A stretch of 64,000 nucleotides of DNA from Streptomyces nojiriensis (GCF_017639205.1 NZ_CP071139.1:6261501-6325500); one strand, 5' to 3'. Counted from the stretch's first letter, positions 15,887-24,918 are shown. The notes: generated by a model from the sequence alone, not told the origin. A program made the numbers and translations.

Positions 15887-16894
15887 TCAGTCCCAGGCTC
15901 CCACCTCGACCGGAAGGGCGGCGATCTCGGCCAGGTCCCCGGCCGAGAGCCGGACCTCCGCCGCCCGCGCGTTCTCCGCCGCCCACGGCGCCCGGTCGGC
16001 CCCCGGCACCGGCACCACCTGCGGCCCCTGCGCCAGCACCCACGCCAGGGCCACCTGCGCGACCGTGACCTCGGGGCCGTGCCGCCGGGCCACCCGCCGC
16101 AGCCCCGCCAGCAGCACCTGGTTCGACGCCATCGCCTCCGCCGTGAACCGCGGGTGCCGGGCCCGCACGTCCTGCGGCTCGAACCCCTCACCCGGCGTGA
16201 GGGTCCCCGTGAGGAACCCGCTGCCCAGCGGCATCGCCGCCAGGAACCCCACCCCGCGCGCCGCGCACCACGGCAGCAGCTGCCACGCCGCCTGCGGCGA
16301 CCACACCGACAGCTCCGCCTGCACCGCGCTCACCGGGAACACCTGCTGCAGCCGCTCCAGGTGCCGCAGGGTCGTGCGGTACCCCCGGTCCCCGCTGCGC
16401 CCGGCCCCGGGACCGGCCCCGGCGCCCAGCGCGCAGTACCCGAGCGCCCGCACCTTCCCCGCGCCCACCAGCTCGGCCATGGCCCCCCAGGTCTCCTCCA
16501 CGGGCACGTCCGGATCCACCCGGTGCAGCTGGTAGAGGTCTATGACATCGGTCCGCAGCCGCCTCAGCGAGGCGTCGCAGGCCCGCCGCAGATAGCCGGG
16601 CCGCCCGTCGGCGACCACGTGCTGGTCACCCGCCCGCAGTCCCACCTTGGCCGAGACGAACGCCTCGGACCGCCGCTCCCGCAGCACCCGCCCGAGCAGC
16701 AGCTCATTGGTGAACGGCCCGTACACGTCGGCCGTGTCCAGCAGGTTCGACCCCAGGTCCAGCGCGGTGTGCACGGCGGCCAGCGACTCCTGCCCCCGCC
16801 GCCGCGAAGGCGCGTACGCCCAGCTCATCGGCATACAGCCGAGGCCGACGGCGCCCACCGTCAGCGCCCCCGCCCCGATCGCCCTGCGCTCCAC
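15887..16894 (-). CDS. Aldo/keto reductase
   Basis: A 335-residue (alpha/beta)8 NADPH oxidoreductase from GTG 16894. The catalytic tetrad is visible: Asp in NLLDTADVYG, Tyr in the same segment, Lys in FVSAKVGLR and His in LYQLHRVD. The cofactor end VVPVPGADRAPWAAEN is also typical. Proteins like this reduce aldehydes and ketones of unknown physiological identity. It is monocistronic and divergent from the hydroxyacid dehydrogenase gene, with 73 bases between the two starts. Confidence 0.92.
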   Translation of the reverse strand: MERRAIGAGALTVGAVGLGCMPMSWAYAPSRRRGQESLAAVHTALDLGSNLLDTADVYGPFTNELLLGRVLRERRSEAFVSAKVGLRAGDQHVVADGRPGYLRRACDASLRRLRTDVIDLYQLHRVDPDVPVEETWGAMAELVGAGKVRALGYCALGAGAGPGAGRSGDRGYRTTLRHLERLQQVFPVSAVQAELSVWSPQAAWQLLPWCAARGVGFLAAMPLGSGFLTGTLTPGEGFEPQDVRARHPRFTAEAMASNQVLLAGLRRVARRHGPEVTVAQVALAWVLAQGPQVVPVPGADRAPWAAENARAAEVRLSAGDLAEIAALPVEVGAWD

Positions 16895-16967
16895 CCCTGC
16901 GTCCCCCTCCGGCTCCGGCCCTCAAAGTAACGGCTTGATCCGGATGCCTTGGCATAGCCTCGTGATC

Positions 16968-17915
16968 ATGACTGCAATGACCCCGGATGTCTGGCTCCCG
17001 TTCCCCGCCGAGGAGATCGAGGGCCTCCCCGACTCCTTCCGGTACCGCCTCTGGGACGGCGAGGACGCCTTCCCGGCCGACCCGGCCGACTGCGTCTTCT
17101 ACGTGACGCCCTACATGAAGTCCCCCGAGGTCACCGTGCGCCCGCTGGCGGCGATGCCCGCGGTCCAGGTCGTCCAGACCCTGACCGCCGGCATCGACGA
17201 CGTGCTGGGCCGCCTCGGCGACCTGCGCCCCGGCGTACGGCTGTGCAACGCCGCGGGGGTCCACACGGCCAGCACCGCCGAACTCGCCCTCGCGCTGACC
17301 CTCGCCTCCCTGCGCGGCATCCCCGGCATGGTCCGCGGCCAGGACCGCGAGGAATGGCGTTCCGGGTTCTACGACGCCCTCGCCGACAAGTCGGTTCTGA
17401 TCATCGGCTACGGATCGATCGGCTCCGCGATCGAGGACCGGCTCACGGCCTTCGAATGCGGCCCGGTCGCACGGGTGGCGCGGACGGCCCGGACCACCGC
17501 ACGCGGGCCCGTGCACACCCTCGCGGACCTGCCCGGGCTGCTGCCCCGGGCCGACGTGGTGATCCTCGTGACACCGCTGACCGACGCCACCCGGGGCCTG
17601 GTCGGCGCCGACTTCCTCAGCCGGATGAAGGACGGCGCCCTGCTGGTGAACGTGTCGCGCGGCCCCGTCGTCGACACCAAGTCCCTGCTGGCGGAGGTGG
17701 AGTCGGGCCGCCTGTGCGCGGCGCTCGACGTCACCGACCCGGAACCGCTGCCCGCGGGCCACCCGCTCTGGCATGCTCCGAATGTCCTGATCACCCCTCA
17801 TGTCGGGGGCAGCAGCTCGGCGTTCGAGCCGAGGGCCAAGCGCCTGCTGGCCCGCCAGCTCACCCGGTTCGCCGCCGGCGAGCCCGTGGAGCACACGGTG
17901 CTGATCACCGAGTGA
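16968..17915 (+). CDS. D-isomer-specific 2-hydroxyacid dehydrogenase
   Basis: A 315-residue NAD-dependent dehydrogenase. ATG 16968 is chosen; GTG 16962 is also in frame, and a CATAGC -10-like hexamer just upstream suggests a leaderless message. The Rossmann motif is IIGYGSIGSAIEDRL. The catalytic residues are Arg in VNVSRGPVVDT, Glu in DVTDPEPLP and His in ITPHVGGSS. It probably interconverts a 2-keto acid and a D-2-hydroxy acid. It is distinct from SerA at 25205-26794, having no ACT domain. Confidence 0.9.
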   Translation: MTAMTPDVWLPFPAEEIEGLPDSFRYRLWDGEDAFPADPADCVFYVTPYMKSPEVTVRPLAAMPAVQVVQTLTAGIDDVLGRLGDLRPGVRLCNAAGVHTASTAELALALTLASLRGIPGMVRGQDREEWRSGFYDALADKSVLIIGYGSIGSAIEDRLTAFECGPVARVARTARTTARGPVHTLADLPGLLPRADVVILVTPLTDATRGLVGADFLSRMKDGALLVNVSRGPVVDTKSLLAEVESGRLCAALDVTDPEPLPAGHPLWHAPNVLITPHVGGSSSAFEPRAKRLLARQLTRFAAGEPVEHTVLITE

Positions 17916-18110
17916 CGCATGATGTGCACGCTCCGCAGTCACTCGAATGCGCTGCGTGGGCGCAACTCCCCGATCGGTAACTGAGAGTAGAGAGACCCTG
18001 TCCCTGAGTGACGAAAGTGGTGTATCGTCCGGAAGAAGGGGCTGCGCCACGAACGTCTGGCGCTGGGGAGTGATCGGACACTTTGGGGGGCGACGGGCGA
18101 TGTACGGCCA

Positions 18111-21095
18111 ATGGACGAAGGATCCGACGCGGCACAGCCGCCGGAGGCGACGCTGCCGAGACTGGGCTGCACCGGAACCAGCCGGCGAGGGGGACCGGTG
18201 AGTCCCCCGGGGGCGGCACTCCTGAACCGGCCGTCCGTCTCAGGCGGAGGCAAGGGTCTGGCGATGCAGCTGCTCCTCGCGGTGGTCAGCGGCGGGTACG
18301 CCGTCGGTGCCGCCCTCAACTGGGGCTCGGAGGAAGTCGCCGAGATCATGGGGGACTTCGGGCTCAGCGCGGCCGGCTTACTCGCCGCGGTCTCCTGCTA
18401 CACCTACGCGAGGGCGATCGACAGCCGCGAACGCCCCGCCTGGCTGCTCTTCGCCTTCTCCTCCCTCATGGGCGCCTGCGGCAACGCGGTCTGGGGCTGG
18501 TACGAGGTGGTCCTGGGCGAGGAAGTGCCGAAACCCTCGCTCGCCGACTTCGCCTTCCTCTGCTTCGCCCCGCCCGCCATCGTGGGCCTGCTCGTCCTCG
18601 CCAAACGCCCGGTCACCCGTGCCGGCTGGGTGTGCCTCGGACTCGACTCCTGGCTCATCGGCGGCTCCCTGCTCACGCTCTCCTGGAGCCTGGCCCTCGC
18701 CCACGCGGCGCGGACCGCCCAGTCCGGCGCCCCCGGCAGCGTCCCGCGCGCCGCGCTCTCCCTCGCCTACCCGCTCCTGGACATCGCGCTCGTCTCGATG
18801 GTCCTGGTCCTGCACTTCCGGCGCAGCGAGACCAACCGCTCCGCCGTCAACACCGCCATCGCGGCGCTGGCCCTGACCGTGCTCAGCGACGCCCTGTTCA
18901 CCTCGCCCCTGCTGAGCGCCGAGTACCAGTCCGGACAGCTGCTCGACGCGGGCTGGTTCGCGGGCTCGCTGCTCCTCGCGTACGCGCCCTGGGGCGCCCG
19001 GCGCCTCCACCCGGACCCGGAGCCGGCCGGGCGCCCGCGCGCGGACCGGGCGCACAGCCGCCCGATCACCGGCTCGCTGCCCGCCCTCACCCCGTACCTC
19101 GCGGCCGCCGTGTGCACCCTCGGCATCCTGTACAACGTCGTGGACGGCCGGAAGGTGGACCGGATGGTCGTCTTCACCGGCTGCACCGTCGTGCTCGCCC
19201 TCGTCATCCGGCAGGGCATCATGCTCCTCGACAACATCGCGCTGACCCAGGAACTGGCCCAGAAGGAGAACCACTTCCGCTCCCTGGTGCAGGGCTCCAG
19301 CGACGTGATCATGATCGCCGCCCCCACCGGAACCCTGCGCTACGTCAGCCCCGCGGCCGCCGGGGTCTACGGCCGCGAGGCGGAGGAGCTGGTCGGCACC
19401 GAGCTCGCCACCCTGATCCACCCCGACGACCTCGGCCGGGTGGTCCACGAGGTACGCCGCTTCCTCGCCGCACCGCCGACCGAGGAGCCCACCACCCGCA
19501 TCGAGTGCCGCTTCAAATCGGGCGGCGGCGAGTGGCTCAACGTGGAGTCCACCGTCAACCGCCACCAGGGCGGCCTCATCCTCAACAGCCGGGACGTCAC
19601 CGAGCGGGTCCGGCTCCAGGCCCAGCTCCAGCACAGCGCCGAACACGATCCGCTGACCGACCTGCCCAACCGGGCCCTGTTCACCCGGCGCGTGCGCCAG
19701 GCGCTGACCGGCCGGCGCGCGGGCGACCACAGCACCGCCGTGCTCTTCATCGACCTCGACGGCTTCAAAGCGGTCAACGACACCATCGGCCACCAGGCCG
19801 GCGACGAGCTGCTCGTCGAAGCCGCGCGCAGGCTCCAGGACTCGGTCCGGGCCGGGGACACCGCGGCCCGCCTCGGCGGCGACGAGTTCGCCGCGCTGAT
19901 CCTGGGCGACGGCAACCGCGATCCCGGCGCCCGCGAGTACCAGGTGCGCGAGATCGCCGACCGGCTGCGCACCACCCTCTCCCAGCCGTACCGGATCGGC
20001 GGCAGCGAGGTCCGGGTCGCCGCGAGCATCGGAGCGGCCTTCGCCGACCCCGGCATCACCCCTTCGGACCTGATGCGCAACGCGGATCTCGCGATGTACC
20101 GGGCCAAGGCCGGCGGCAAGGACCGCGTCGAGCTGTACGCCCCCCAGATGCAGGCCGAAGTCGTACGCAAGGCCGAACTGGCGGGCCGGCTGCGGACGGC
20201 ACTGCACGAGGGCGAGTTCGCCCTGCTGCACCAGCCCGTCGTCTCACTGGCCACCGGTGAGGTGTCGGCCGTCGCCGCGCAGGCCCGCTGGCGCTCCGCC
20301 CAGGGGATCCTCTTCACCCCGGCGGAGTTCCTCCGGGTCGCCGAGTACAGCGAGGGCGGCGCCGGTGGGACGGGCGTCCCCGGCGCCGCCGGCCATGACG
20401 CCTCGCGCACCGCCGAGCTCGGGCGATGGCTGCTGGAGGAGGCCGTGGAGCAGGCCGCCGACCGGCACCGGGCCGGGCACGGCGTACCCGTGGCCGTGCG
20501 GATGACCGCCCAGCGGCTCCTGGACCGGTCCATGCCCCTCGGCTCCGTGGAGGCCCTGCTGACCCGGCACGGGCTGCCGTCCGGGGCCCTGGTGCTGGAG
20601 CTCGCCGTATCCGACCCCAGAGTGCCCTTCGATGACCTGGAGCGCCGCCTGAGCTCCCTGCACCGGCTCGGGGTGGGTATCTCCCTGGACGGCTTCGGCA
20701 GCGGCTACGCGGCCATCAGCGCCCTGCGCCGCCTCCCCGTGGACATGCTCAAGCTGGACCGGGGCCTGGTGGAGGGGGTGGTCGAGTCCGCCCGGCTGAA
20801 CAAGATCACTGCCGGTCTCTTGCGTATCGCAAACGACCTGGGCATGCGGTCGGTGGCGGACGGGGTGGATCTGCCCGAGCAGGTCCTGGCGCTGCGCGCG
20901 ATGGGGTGCACGCACGGCCAGGGAATGGCCTTTTCCGGCCCGCTCGACGAGTACAGGCTGCGCCGCGCGCTGGTGCGCGGTACGTTCCCAGTACCGGGCG
21001 GAGTGGCCCAACCAGCACTGGCCGGCGGTTCCCCCGGGGGCTCGATGGCCCTTCGTAGAGGCTCACATAATGAGACGCCCGTCCCACCTACTTGA
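18111..21095 (+). CDS. cdgF: Membrane PAS-GGDEF-EAL c-di-GMP protein (CdgF-like), with a TTA codon
   Basis: 994 residues from ATG 18111; the ribosome site is weak and GTG 18198 is an alternative. Order: N-terminal integral-membrane region (about residues 50-375), PAS (385-500), GGDEF (510-680) and EAL-like (690-950). The cyclase motif LGGDEF is intact at 588-593, and the inhibitory-site RxxD is present at 580-583. The EAL domain is degenerate: AQA replaces EAL (about 723-725), DGFG replaces DDFG and VADGVD replaces the usual VAEGVE. I therefore expect cyclase but little or no phosphodiesterase activity. Leu90 is a TTA codon (18378-18380), which ties translation to the rare bldA tRNA. The symbol rests on domain layout and on its position just before ilvB, as at SCO5511. 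Confidence 0.88.
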   Translation: MDEGSDAAQPPEATLPRLGCTGTSRRGGPVSPPGAALLNRPSVSGGGKGLAMQLLLAVVSGGYAVGAALNWGSEEVAEIMGDFGLSAAGLLAAVSCYTYARAIDSRERPAWLLFAFSSLMGACGNAVWGWYEVVLGEEVPKPSLADFAFLCFAPPAIVGLLVLAKRPVTRAGWVCLGLDSWLIGGSLLTLSWSLALAHAARTAQSGAPGSVPRAALSLAYPLLDIALVSMVLVLHFRRSETNRSAVNTAIAALALTVLSDALFTSPLLSAEYQSGQLLDAGWFAGSLLLAYAPWGARRLHPDPEPAGRPRADRAHSRPITGSLPALTPYLAAAVCTLGILYNVVDGRKVDRMVVFTGCTVVLALVIRQGIMLLDNIALTQELAQKENHFRSLVQGSSDVIMIAAPTGTLRYVSPAAAGVYGREAEELVGTELATLIHPDDLGRVVHEVRRFLAAPPTEEPTTRIECRFKSGGGEWLNVESTVNRHQGGLILNSRDVTERVRLQAQLQHSAEHDPLTDLPNRALFTRRVRQALTGRRAGDHSTAVLFIDLDGFKAVNDTIGHQAGDELLVEAARRLQDSVRAGDTAARLGGDEFAALILGDGNRDPGAREYQVREIADRLRTTLSQPYRIGGSEVRVAASIGAAFADPGITPSDLMRNADLAMYRAKAGGKDRVELYAPQMQAEVVRKAELAGRLRTALHEGEFALLHQPVVSLATGEVSAVAAQARWRSAQGILFTPAEFLRVAEYSEGGAGGTGVPGAAGHDASRTAELGRWLLEEAVEQAADRHRAGHGVPVAVRMTAQRLLDRSMPLGSVEALLTRHGLPSGALVLELAVSDPRVPFDDLERRLSSLHRLGVGISLDGFGSGYAAISALRRLPVDMLKLDRGLVEGVVESARLNKITAGLLRIANDLGMRSVADGVDLPEQVLALRAMGCTHGQGMAFSGPLDEYRLRRALVRGTFPVPGGVAQPALAGGSPGGSMALRRGSHNETPVPPT

Positions 21096-21120
21096 CATCA
21101 CCCTCCCGCCAGAGGGAGGG
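21065..21120 (+). promoter_or_regulatory. ilvB promoter and leader hairpin
   Basis: A CATAAT -10-like element at 21065-21070 lies inside the end of cdgF, predicting a transcript start near 21077. An inverted repeat CCCTCCC / GGGAGGG (21101-21107 and 21114-21120) follows; its right arm is also the ribosome site of the leader peptide, so folding could limit leader translation. Confidence 0.55.
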
Positions 21121-21128
21121 TCAATGCC

Positions 21129-21170
21129 ATGCGCACCCGAATTCTCGTACTTGGAAAGCGCGTCGGCTGA
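21129..21170 (+). CDS. ilvB attenuator leader peptide (13 aa)
   Basis: The peptide MRTRILVLGKRVG is preceded by a GGGAGGG ribosome site. It has five branched-chain residues out of 13, including the run Ile-Leu-Val-Leu. Short peptides of this kind precede branched-chain amino acid operons and sense charged tRNA by ribosome stalling. The last codons (21157-21166) pair perfectly over 10 bases with 21203-21212, directly before the terminator. Confidence 0.85.
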   Translation: MRTRILVLGKRVG

Positions 21171-21212
21171 AGCTGGGGCCTGTATGTCCCCGCTCAACAC
21201 CCCCGACGCGCT

Positions 21213-21246
21213 CCCCTCGCTTGCCTCCTGGCACGAGGGGTTTTTT
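21213..21246 (+). terminator. Attenuator terminator upstream of ilvB
   Basis: Stem CCCCTCG (21213-21219) pairs with CGAGGGG (21234-21240), followed by TTTTTT. It lies between the leader peptide and ilvB, which marks it as a conditional (attenuator) terminator and not an end-of-gene signal. Confidence 0.88.
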
Positions 21247-21305
21247 GTTGCACTGGCACAGAGTCGAATCCGCGTAAAACCCTCAGCTTCGAGAAGAGAA
21301 TGCCG

Positions 21306-23186
21306 ATGACCGAGCAGGCCACCGGGGCCCACCATCCGCAGCCGCGGCCCCGTTCCGGCGGACAGCAGTCCGCCGCAGTTGAGCACGTCACGGGTGCGCA
21401 GTCCCTCATCCGCTCTCTCGAAGAGGTGGGGTGCGACACCGTCTTCGGTATTCCGGGCGGCGCCATCCTCCCCGCGTACGACCCGATGATGGACTCCAAG
21501 AAGGTCCGTCACATCCTGGTCCGTCACGAGCAGGGGGCCGGCCACGCCGCCACCGGCTACGCGCAGGCCACCGGCAAGGTCGGCGTCTGTATGGCCACGT
21601 CCGGACCGGGCGCCACGAACCTCGTCACCCCGATCGCCGACGCGCACATGGACTCCGTCCCGCTCGTCGCGATCACCGGTCAGGTCTCCTCCAAGGCGAT
21701 CGGCACCGACGCCTTCCAGGAGGCGGACATCGTCGGCATCACGATGCCGATCACCAAGCACAACTTCCTGGTCACCAAGGCCGAGGACATCCCGCGGACC
21801 ATCGCCGAGGCGTTCCACATCGCGGCCACCGGGCGTCCGGGCCCCGTCCTGGTCGACATCGCCAAGGACGCCCTGCAGGCGAAGACCACCTTCTCGTGGC
21901 CGCCCACCCAGGACCTCCCCGGTTACCGGCCGGTCACCAAGCCGCACGCCAAGCAGATCCGCGAGGCCGCCAAGCTCATCTGCCAGGCCAAGCGCCCGGT
22001 CCTGTACGTCGGCGGCGGCGTCATGAAGTCCGGCGCGACCGCCGAGCTGAAGGTCCTCGCCGAGCTGACCGGCGTCCCCGTCTGCACCACCCTGATGGCG
22101 CTGGGCTCCTTCCCCGACAGCCACCCGCTGCACGTCGGCATGCCGGGCATGCACGGCAGCGTCACCGGCGTCACCGCGCTGCAGAAGTCGGACCTGCTGA
22201 TCGCCCTCGGCACCCGCTTCGACGACCGCGTCACCGGCAAACTGGACAGCTTCGCCCCCTTCGCCAAGATCATCCACGCGGACATCGACCCCGCCGAGAT
22301 CGGCAAGAACCGCGCGGTCGACGTCCCGATCGTCGGGGACGCCCGCGAGGTCATCGCCGACCTGATCCAGGCCGTCCAGGCCGAGCACACCGAGGGCAAC
22401 GCCGGCGACTACACCGCCTGGTGGAACGACCTCAACCGCTGGCGCGACACCTACCCGCTGGGCTACGACCTGCCCGCCGACGGCAGCCTCTCCCCGCAGC
22501 AGGTCATCGAGCGGATCGGCGCGCTCGCGCCGAAGAGCACGATCTTCGCGGCGGGCGTCGGCCAGCACCAGATGTGGGCCTCGCACTTCGTCAAGTACGA
22601 GGAGCCGCGCACCTGGCTGAACTCCGGCGGCGCCGGAACCATGGGCTACGCGGTCCCGGCCGCGATGGGCGCCAAGGTCGGCATGCCCGAGCGCACGGTC
22701 TGGGCGATCGACGGTGACGGCTGCTTCCAGATGACCAATCAGGAACTGGTCACCTGCGCCCTGAACAACATCCCGATCAAGGTCGCGATCATCAACAACG
22801 GCGCGCTGGGCATGGTCCGCCAGTGGCAGACCCTGTTCTACAACCAGCGGTACTCCAACACCGTTCTGCACGCCGACGAGACCGGTCACGACACGGTCGG
22901 CTCCCAGCTCGGCGAGTCCATCGCGCCCCGCAAGGGCACGCGCGTCCCGGACTTCGTCAAGCTGTCGGAGGCCATGGGCTGCGTGGCGCTGCGCTGCGAG
23001 GACCCGGCCGATCTGGACAAGGTCATCGCCGAGGCCAACGCGATCAACGACCGTACCGTCGTGATCGACTTCATCGTCCACGAGGACGCCATGGTGTGGC
23101 CGATGGTCGCCGCCGGCACCTCCAACGACGAGGTCATGGCAGCCCGGGGCGTCCGTCCCGACTTCGGCGACAACGAAGACGACTGA
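21306..23186 (+). CDS. ilvB: Acetolactate synthase large (catalytic) subunit
   Basis: 626 residues from ATG 21306, spaced about 8 bases from AGAAGAG; ATG 21300 is also possible. It condenses two pyruvates, or pyruvate and 2-ketobutyrate, to start valine/leucine or isoleucine synthesis. Visible features are the catalytic glutamate in LVRHEQGAGHAATGYAQ and the thiamine diphosphate motif GDGCFQMTNQEL ending in INN. An N-terminal extension of about 30 residues is Pro/His/Gln-rich. It is followed after 32 bases by ilvN and is controlled by the upstream attenuator. Confidence 0.97.
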   Translation: MTEQATGAHHPQPRPRSGGQQSAAVEHVTGAQSLIRSLEEVGCDTVFGIPGGAILPAYDPMMDSKKVRHILVRHEQGAGHAATGYAQATGKVGVCMATSGPGATNLVTPIADAHMDSVPLVAITGQVSSKAIGTDAFQEADIVGITMPITKHNFLVTKAEDIPRTIAEAFHIAATGRPGPVLVDIAKDALQAKTTFSWPPTQDLPGYRPVTKPHAKQIREAAKLICQAKRPVLYVGGGVMKSGATAELKVLAELTGVPVCTTLMALGSFPDSHPLHVGMPGMHGSVTGVTALQKSDLLIALGTRFDDRVTGKLDSFAPFAKIIHADIDPAEIGKNRAVDVPIVGDAREVIADLIQAVQAEHTEGNAGDYTAWWNDLNRWRDTYPLGYDLPADGSLSPQQVIERIGALAPKSTIFAAGVGQHQMWASHFVKYEEPRTWLNSGGAGTMGYAVPAAMGAKVGMPERTVWAIDGDGCFQMTNQELVTCALNNIPIKVAIINNGALGMVRQWQTLFYNQRYSNTVLHADETGHDTVGSQLGESIAPRKGTRVPDFVKLSEAMGCVALRCEDPADLDKVIAEANAINDRTVVIDFIVHEDAMVWPMVAAGTSNDEVMAARGVRPDFGDNEDD

Positions 23187-23218
23187 GCCGAGAGAGCCCG
23201 AGAGAGAGAACGCCCCAC

Positions 23219-23743
23219 ATGTCCAAGCACACGCTCTCCGTCCTGGTCGAGAACACGCCCGGCATCCTCGCCCGGATCGCCGCCCTGTTCTCCCGCCGCG
23301 GGTTCAACATCGACTCCCTCGCGGTCGGCGTCACCGAGCATCCCGACATCTCCCGCATCACCATCGTCGTCAACGTCGAGGACCTCCCGCTGGAGCAGGT
23401 GACCAAGCAGCTGAACAAGCTGGTCAACGTGCTCAAGATCGTCGAGCTGGAGTCCCACAACGCCATCGAGCGTGAGCTCGTCCTGGTGAAGGTCCGCGCC
23501 GACAACGAGACCCGTTCACAGATCGTCGAGATCGTCCAGCTCTTCCGCGCCAAGACGGTCGACGTCTCCCCGGAGGCCGTCACCATCGAGGCCACCGGCG
23601 GCTCCGACAAGCTCGGCGCGATGCTCAAGATGCTGGAGCCCTTCGGCATCAAGGAGCTCGTCCAGTCCGGCACGATCGCCATAGGGCGTGGCGGCCGGTC
23701 CATCACGGACCGCAGTCTGCGCGCGCTCGACCGCAGCGCCTGA
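23219..23743 (+). CDS. ilvN: Acetolactate synthase small (regulatory) subunit
   Basis: 174 residues from ATG 23219. The N-terminal ACT domain (LSVLVENTPGILARIAALFSRRG) binds valine and gives feedback inhibition; a second C-terminal domain (about residues 80-165) contacts IlvB. The length is usual for the family. It is the second gene of the ilvBN operon and makes the holoenzyme with the preceding product. Confidence 0.97.
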   Translation: MSKHTLSVLVENTPGILARIAALFSRRGFNIDSLAVGVTEHPDISRITIVVNVEDLPLEQVTKQLNKLVNVLKIVELESHNAIERELVLVKVRADNETRSQIVEIVQLFRAKTVDVSPEAVTIEATGGSDKLGAMLKMLEPFGIKELVQSGTIAIGRGGRSITDRSLRALDRSA

Positions 23744-23792
23744 CCGCCCGGCCCGGCACCGCGGACACGCGAGCCGGGTCGGACACGCTCTG

Positions 23793-23805
23793 CTCGCATA
23801 GCGAG
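23793..23805. promoter_or_regulatory. Inverted repeat CTCGC-ATA-GCGAG upstream of ilvC
   Basis: A perfect 5-3-5 inverted repeat 71 bases before the ilvC start, inside the 132-base ilvN-ilvC gap. It could be a regulator site for a separate ilvC promoter or a small hairpin; there is no T-run, so termination is unlikely. Confidence 0.35.
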
Positions 23806-23875
23806 ACCAAGAAACTCAGATTCCGTTCCCCGCCGTACGGTGGGAGCAACACCAGCGCACCAAGGAGATATCCCA

Positions 23876-24877
23876 GTGGCCGAGCTGTTCTACGAGAACG
23901 ACGCCGACCTGTCCATCATCCAGGGCCGCAAGGTCGCGGTCATCGGTTACGGCAGCCAGGGCCACGCCCACGCGCTGTCGCTCCGTGACTCCGGCGTCGA
24001 CGTCGTCGTCGGTCTGAAGGAGGGCTCGAAGTCCAAGGCCAAGGCCGAGGAGCAGGGTCTGAAGGTCGTCCCCGTGGCCGAGGCCGCCGCCTGGGCGAAC
24101 GTCATCATGATCCTCACCCCGGACCCGCTGCAGGCCGAGATCTACGAGGAGTCCATCAAGGAGCACCTCAAGGAGGGCGACGCGCTCTTCTTCGGCCACG
24201 GCTTCAACGTCCGGTACGGCTTCATCGAGCCCCCGGCCAACGTGGACGTCGCGCTCGTCGCCCCCAAGGGCCCGGGCCACCTGGTCCGCCGTCAGTACGA
24301 GGAGGGCCGCGGCGTTCCGTGCATCGCCGCCGTCGAGCAGGACTTCACCGGTTCCGCCTTCGCGCTCGCGCTCTCGTACGCGGCCGGCATCGGCGGCACC
24401 CGCGCCGGCGTCATCAAGACCACCTTCACCGAGGAGACCGAGACCGACCTGTTCGGTGAGCAGGCCGTCCTCTGCGGTGGCGCCTCCGCCCTGGTCAAGG
24501 CCGGTTTCGAGACCCTGACCGAGGCCGGCTACCAGCCGGAGATCGCGTACTTCGAGTGCCTGCACGAGCTGAAGCTCATCGTGGACCTCATGTACGAGGG
24601 CGGCCTGGAGAAGATGCGCTGGTCGGTCTCCGAGACCGCCGAGTGGGGCGACTACATCACCGGCCCGCGCGTCATCACCGACGCCACCAAGGCCGAGATG
24701 AAGAAGGTCCTCGCGGAGATCCAGAGCGGCGAGTTCGCCAACACCTGGATGGCCGAGTACAAGGCCGGTCTGCCGAAGTACAACGAGTACAAGAAGGCCG
24801 ACGAGGAGCACCTGCTGGAGACCACCGGCAAGAAGCTGCGCAAGCTGATGAGCTGGGTCGACAGCGACGAGAGCTGA
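23876..24877 (+). CDS. ilvC: Ketol-acid reductoisomerase, class I
   Basis: 333 residues from GTG 23876 with a strong AAGGAGATA ribosome site. It isomerises and reduces acetolactate or acetohydroxybutyrate with NADPH and magnesium. The nucleotide-binding loop GYGSQGHAHALSLRDSG lies near residue 25, and the metal-site segment FTEETETDLFGEQAVLCGG is intact. The length fits the short class I enzyme. It follows ilvN after 132 bases and may have its own promoter. A strong terminator follows. Confidence 0.97.
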   Translation: MAELFYENDADLSIIQGRKVAVIGYGSQGHAHALSLRDSGVDVVVGLKEGSKSKAKAEEQGLKVVPVAEAAAWANVIMILTPDPLQAEIYEESIKEHLKEGDALFFGHGFNVRYGFIEPPANVDVALVAPKGPGHLVRRQYEEGRGVPCIAAVEQDFTGSAFALALSYAAGIGGTRAGVIKTTFTEETETDLFGEQAVLCGGASALVKAGFETLTEAGYQPEIAYFECLHELKLIVDLMYEGGLEKMRWSVSETAEWGDYITGPRVITDATKAEMKKVLAEIQSGEFANTWMAEYKAGLPKYNEYKKADEEHLLETTGKKLRKLMSWVDSDES

Positions 24878-24889
24878 TCTCGTGGCGGT

Positions 24890-24918
24890 GGGGCCGGGAC
24901 GCGTGAAGTCCCGGCCCC
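24890..24918 (+). terminator. ilvC terminator
   Basis: An 11-bp perfect stem GGGGCCGGGAC / GTCCCGGCCCC with a 7-base loop, 12 bases after the ilvC stop. There is no T-run, as is common in Streptomyces. A second palindrome CCCGGCCG/CGGCCGGG follows at about 24940-24961. Confidence 0.78.

Noticed and set aside
18000..18110. A BldD operator before cdgF
   Set aside because: GTGAC and GTGG-like elements occur, but the spacing does not give a convincing match to the BldD consensus.
21101..21246. A metabolite riboswitch upstream of ilvB
   Set aside because: No known aptamer pattern; the leader peptide and terminator explain the structure as an attenuator.
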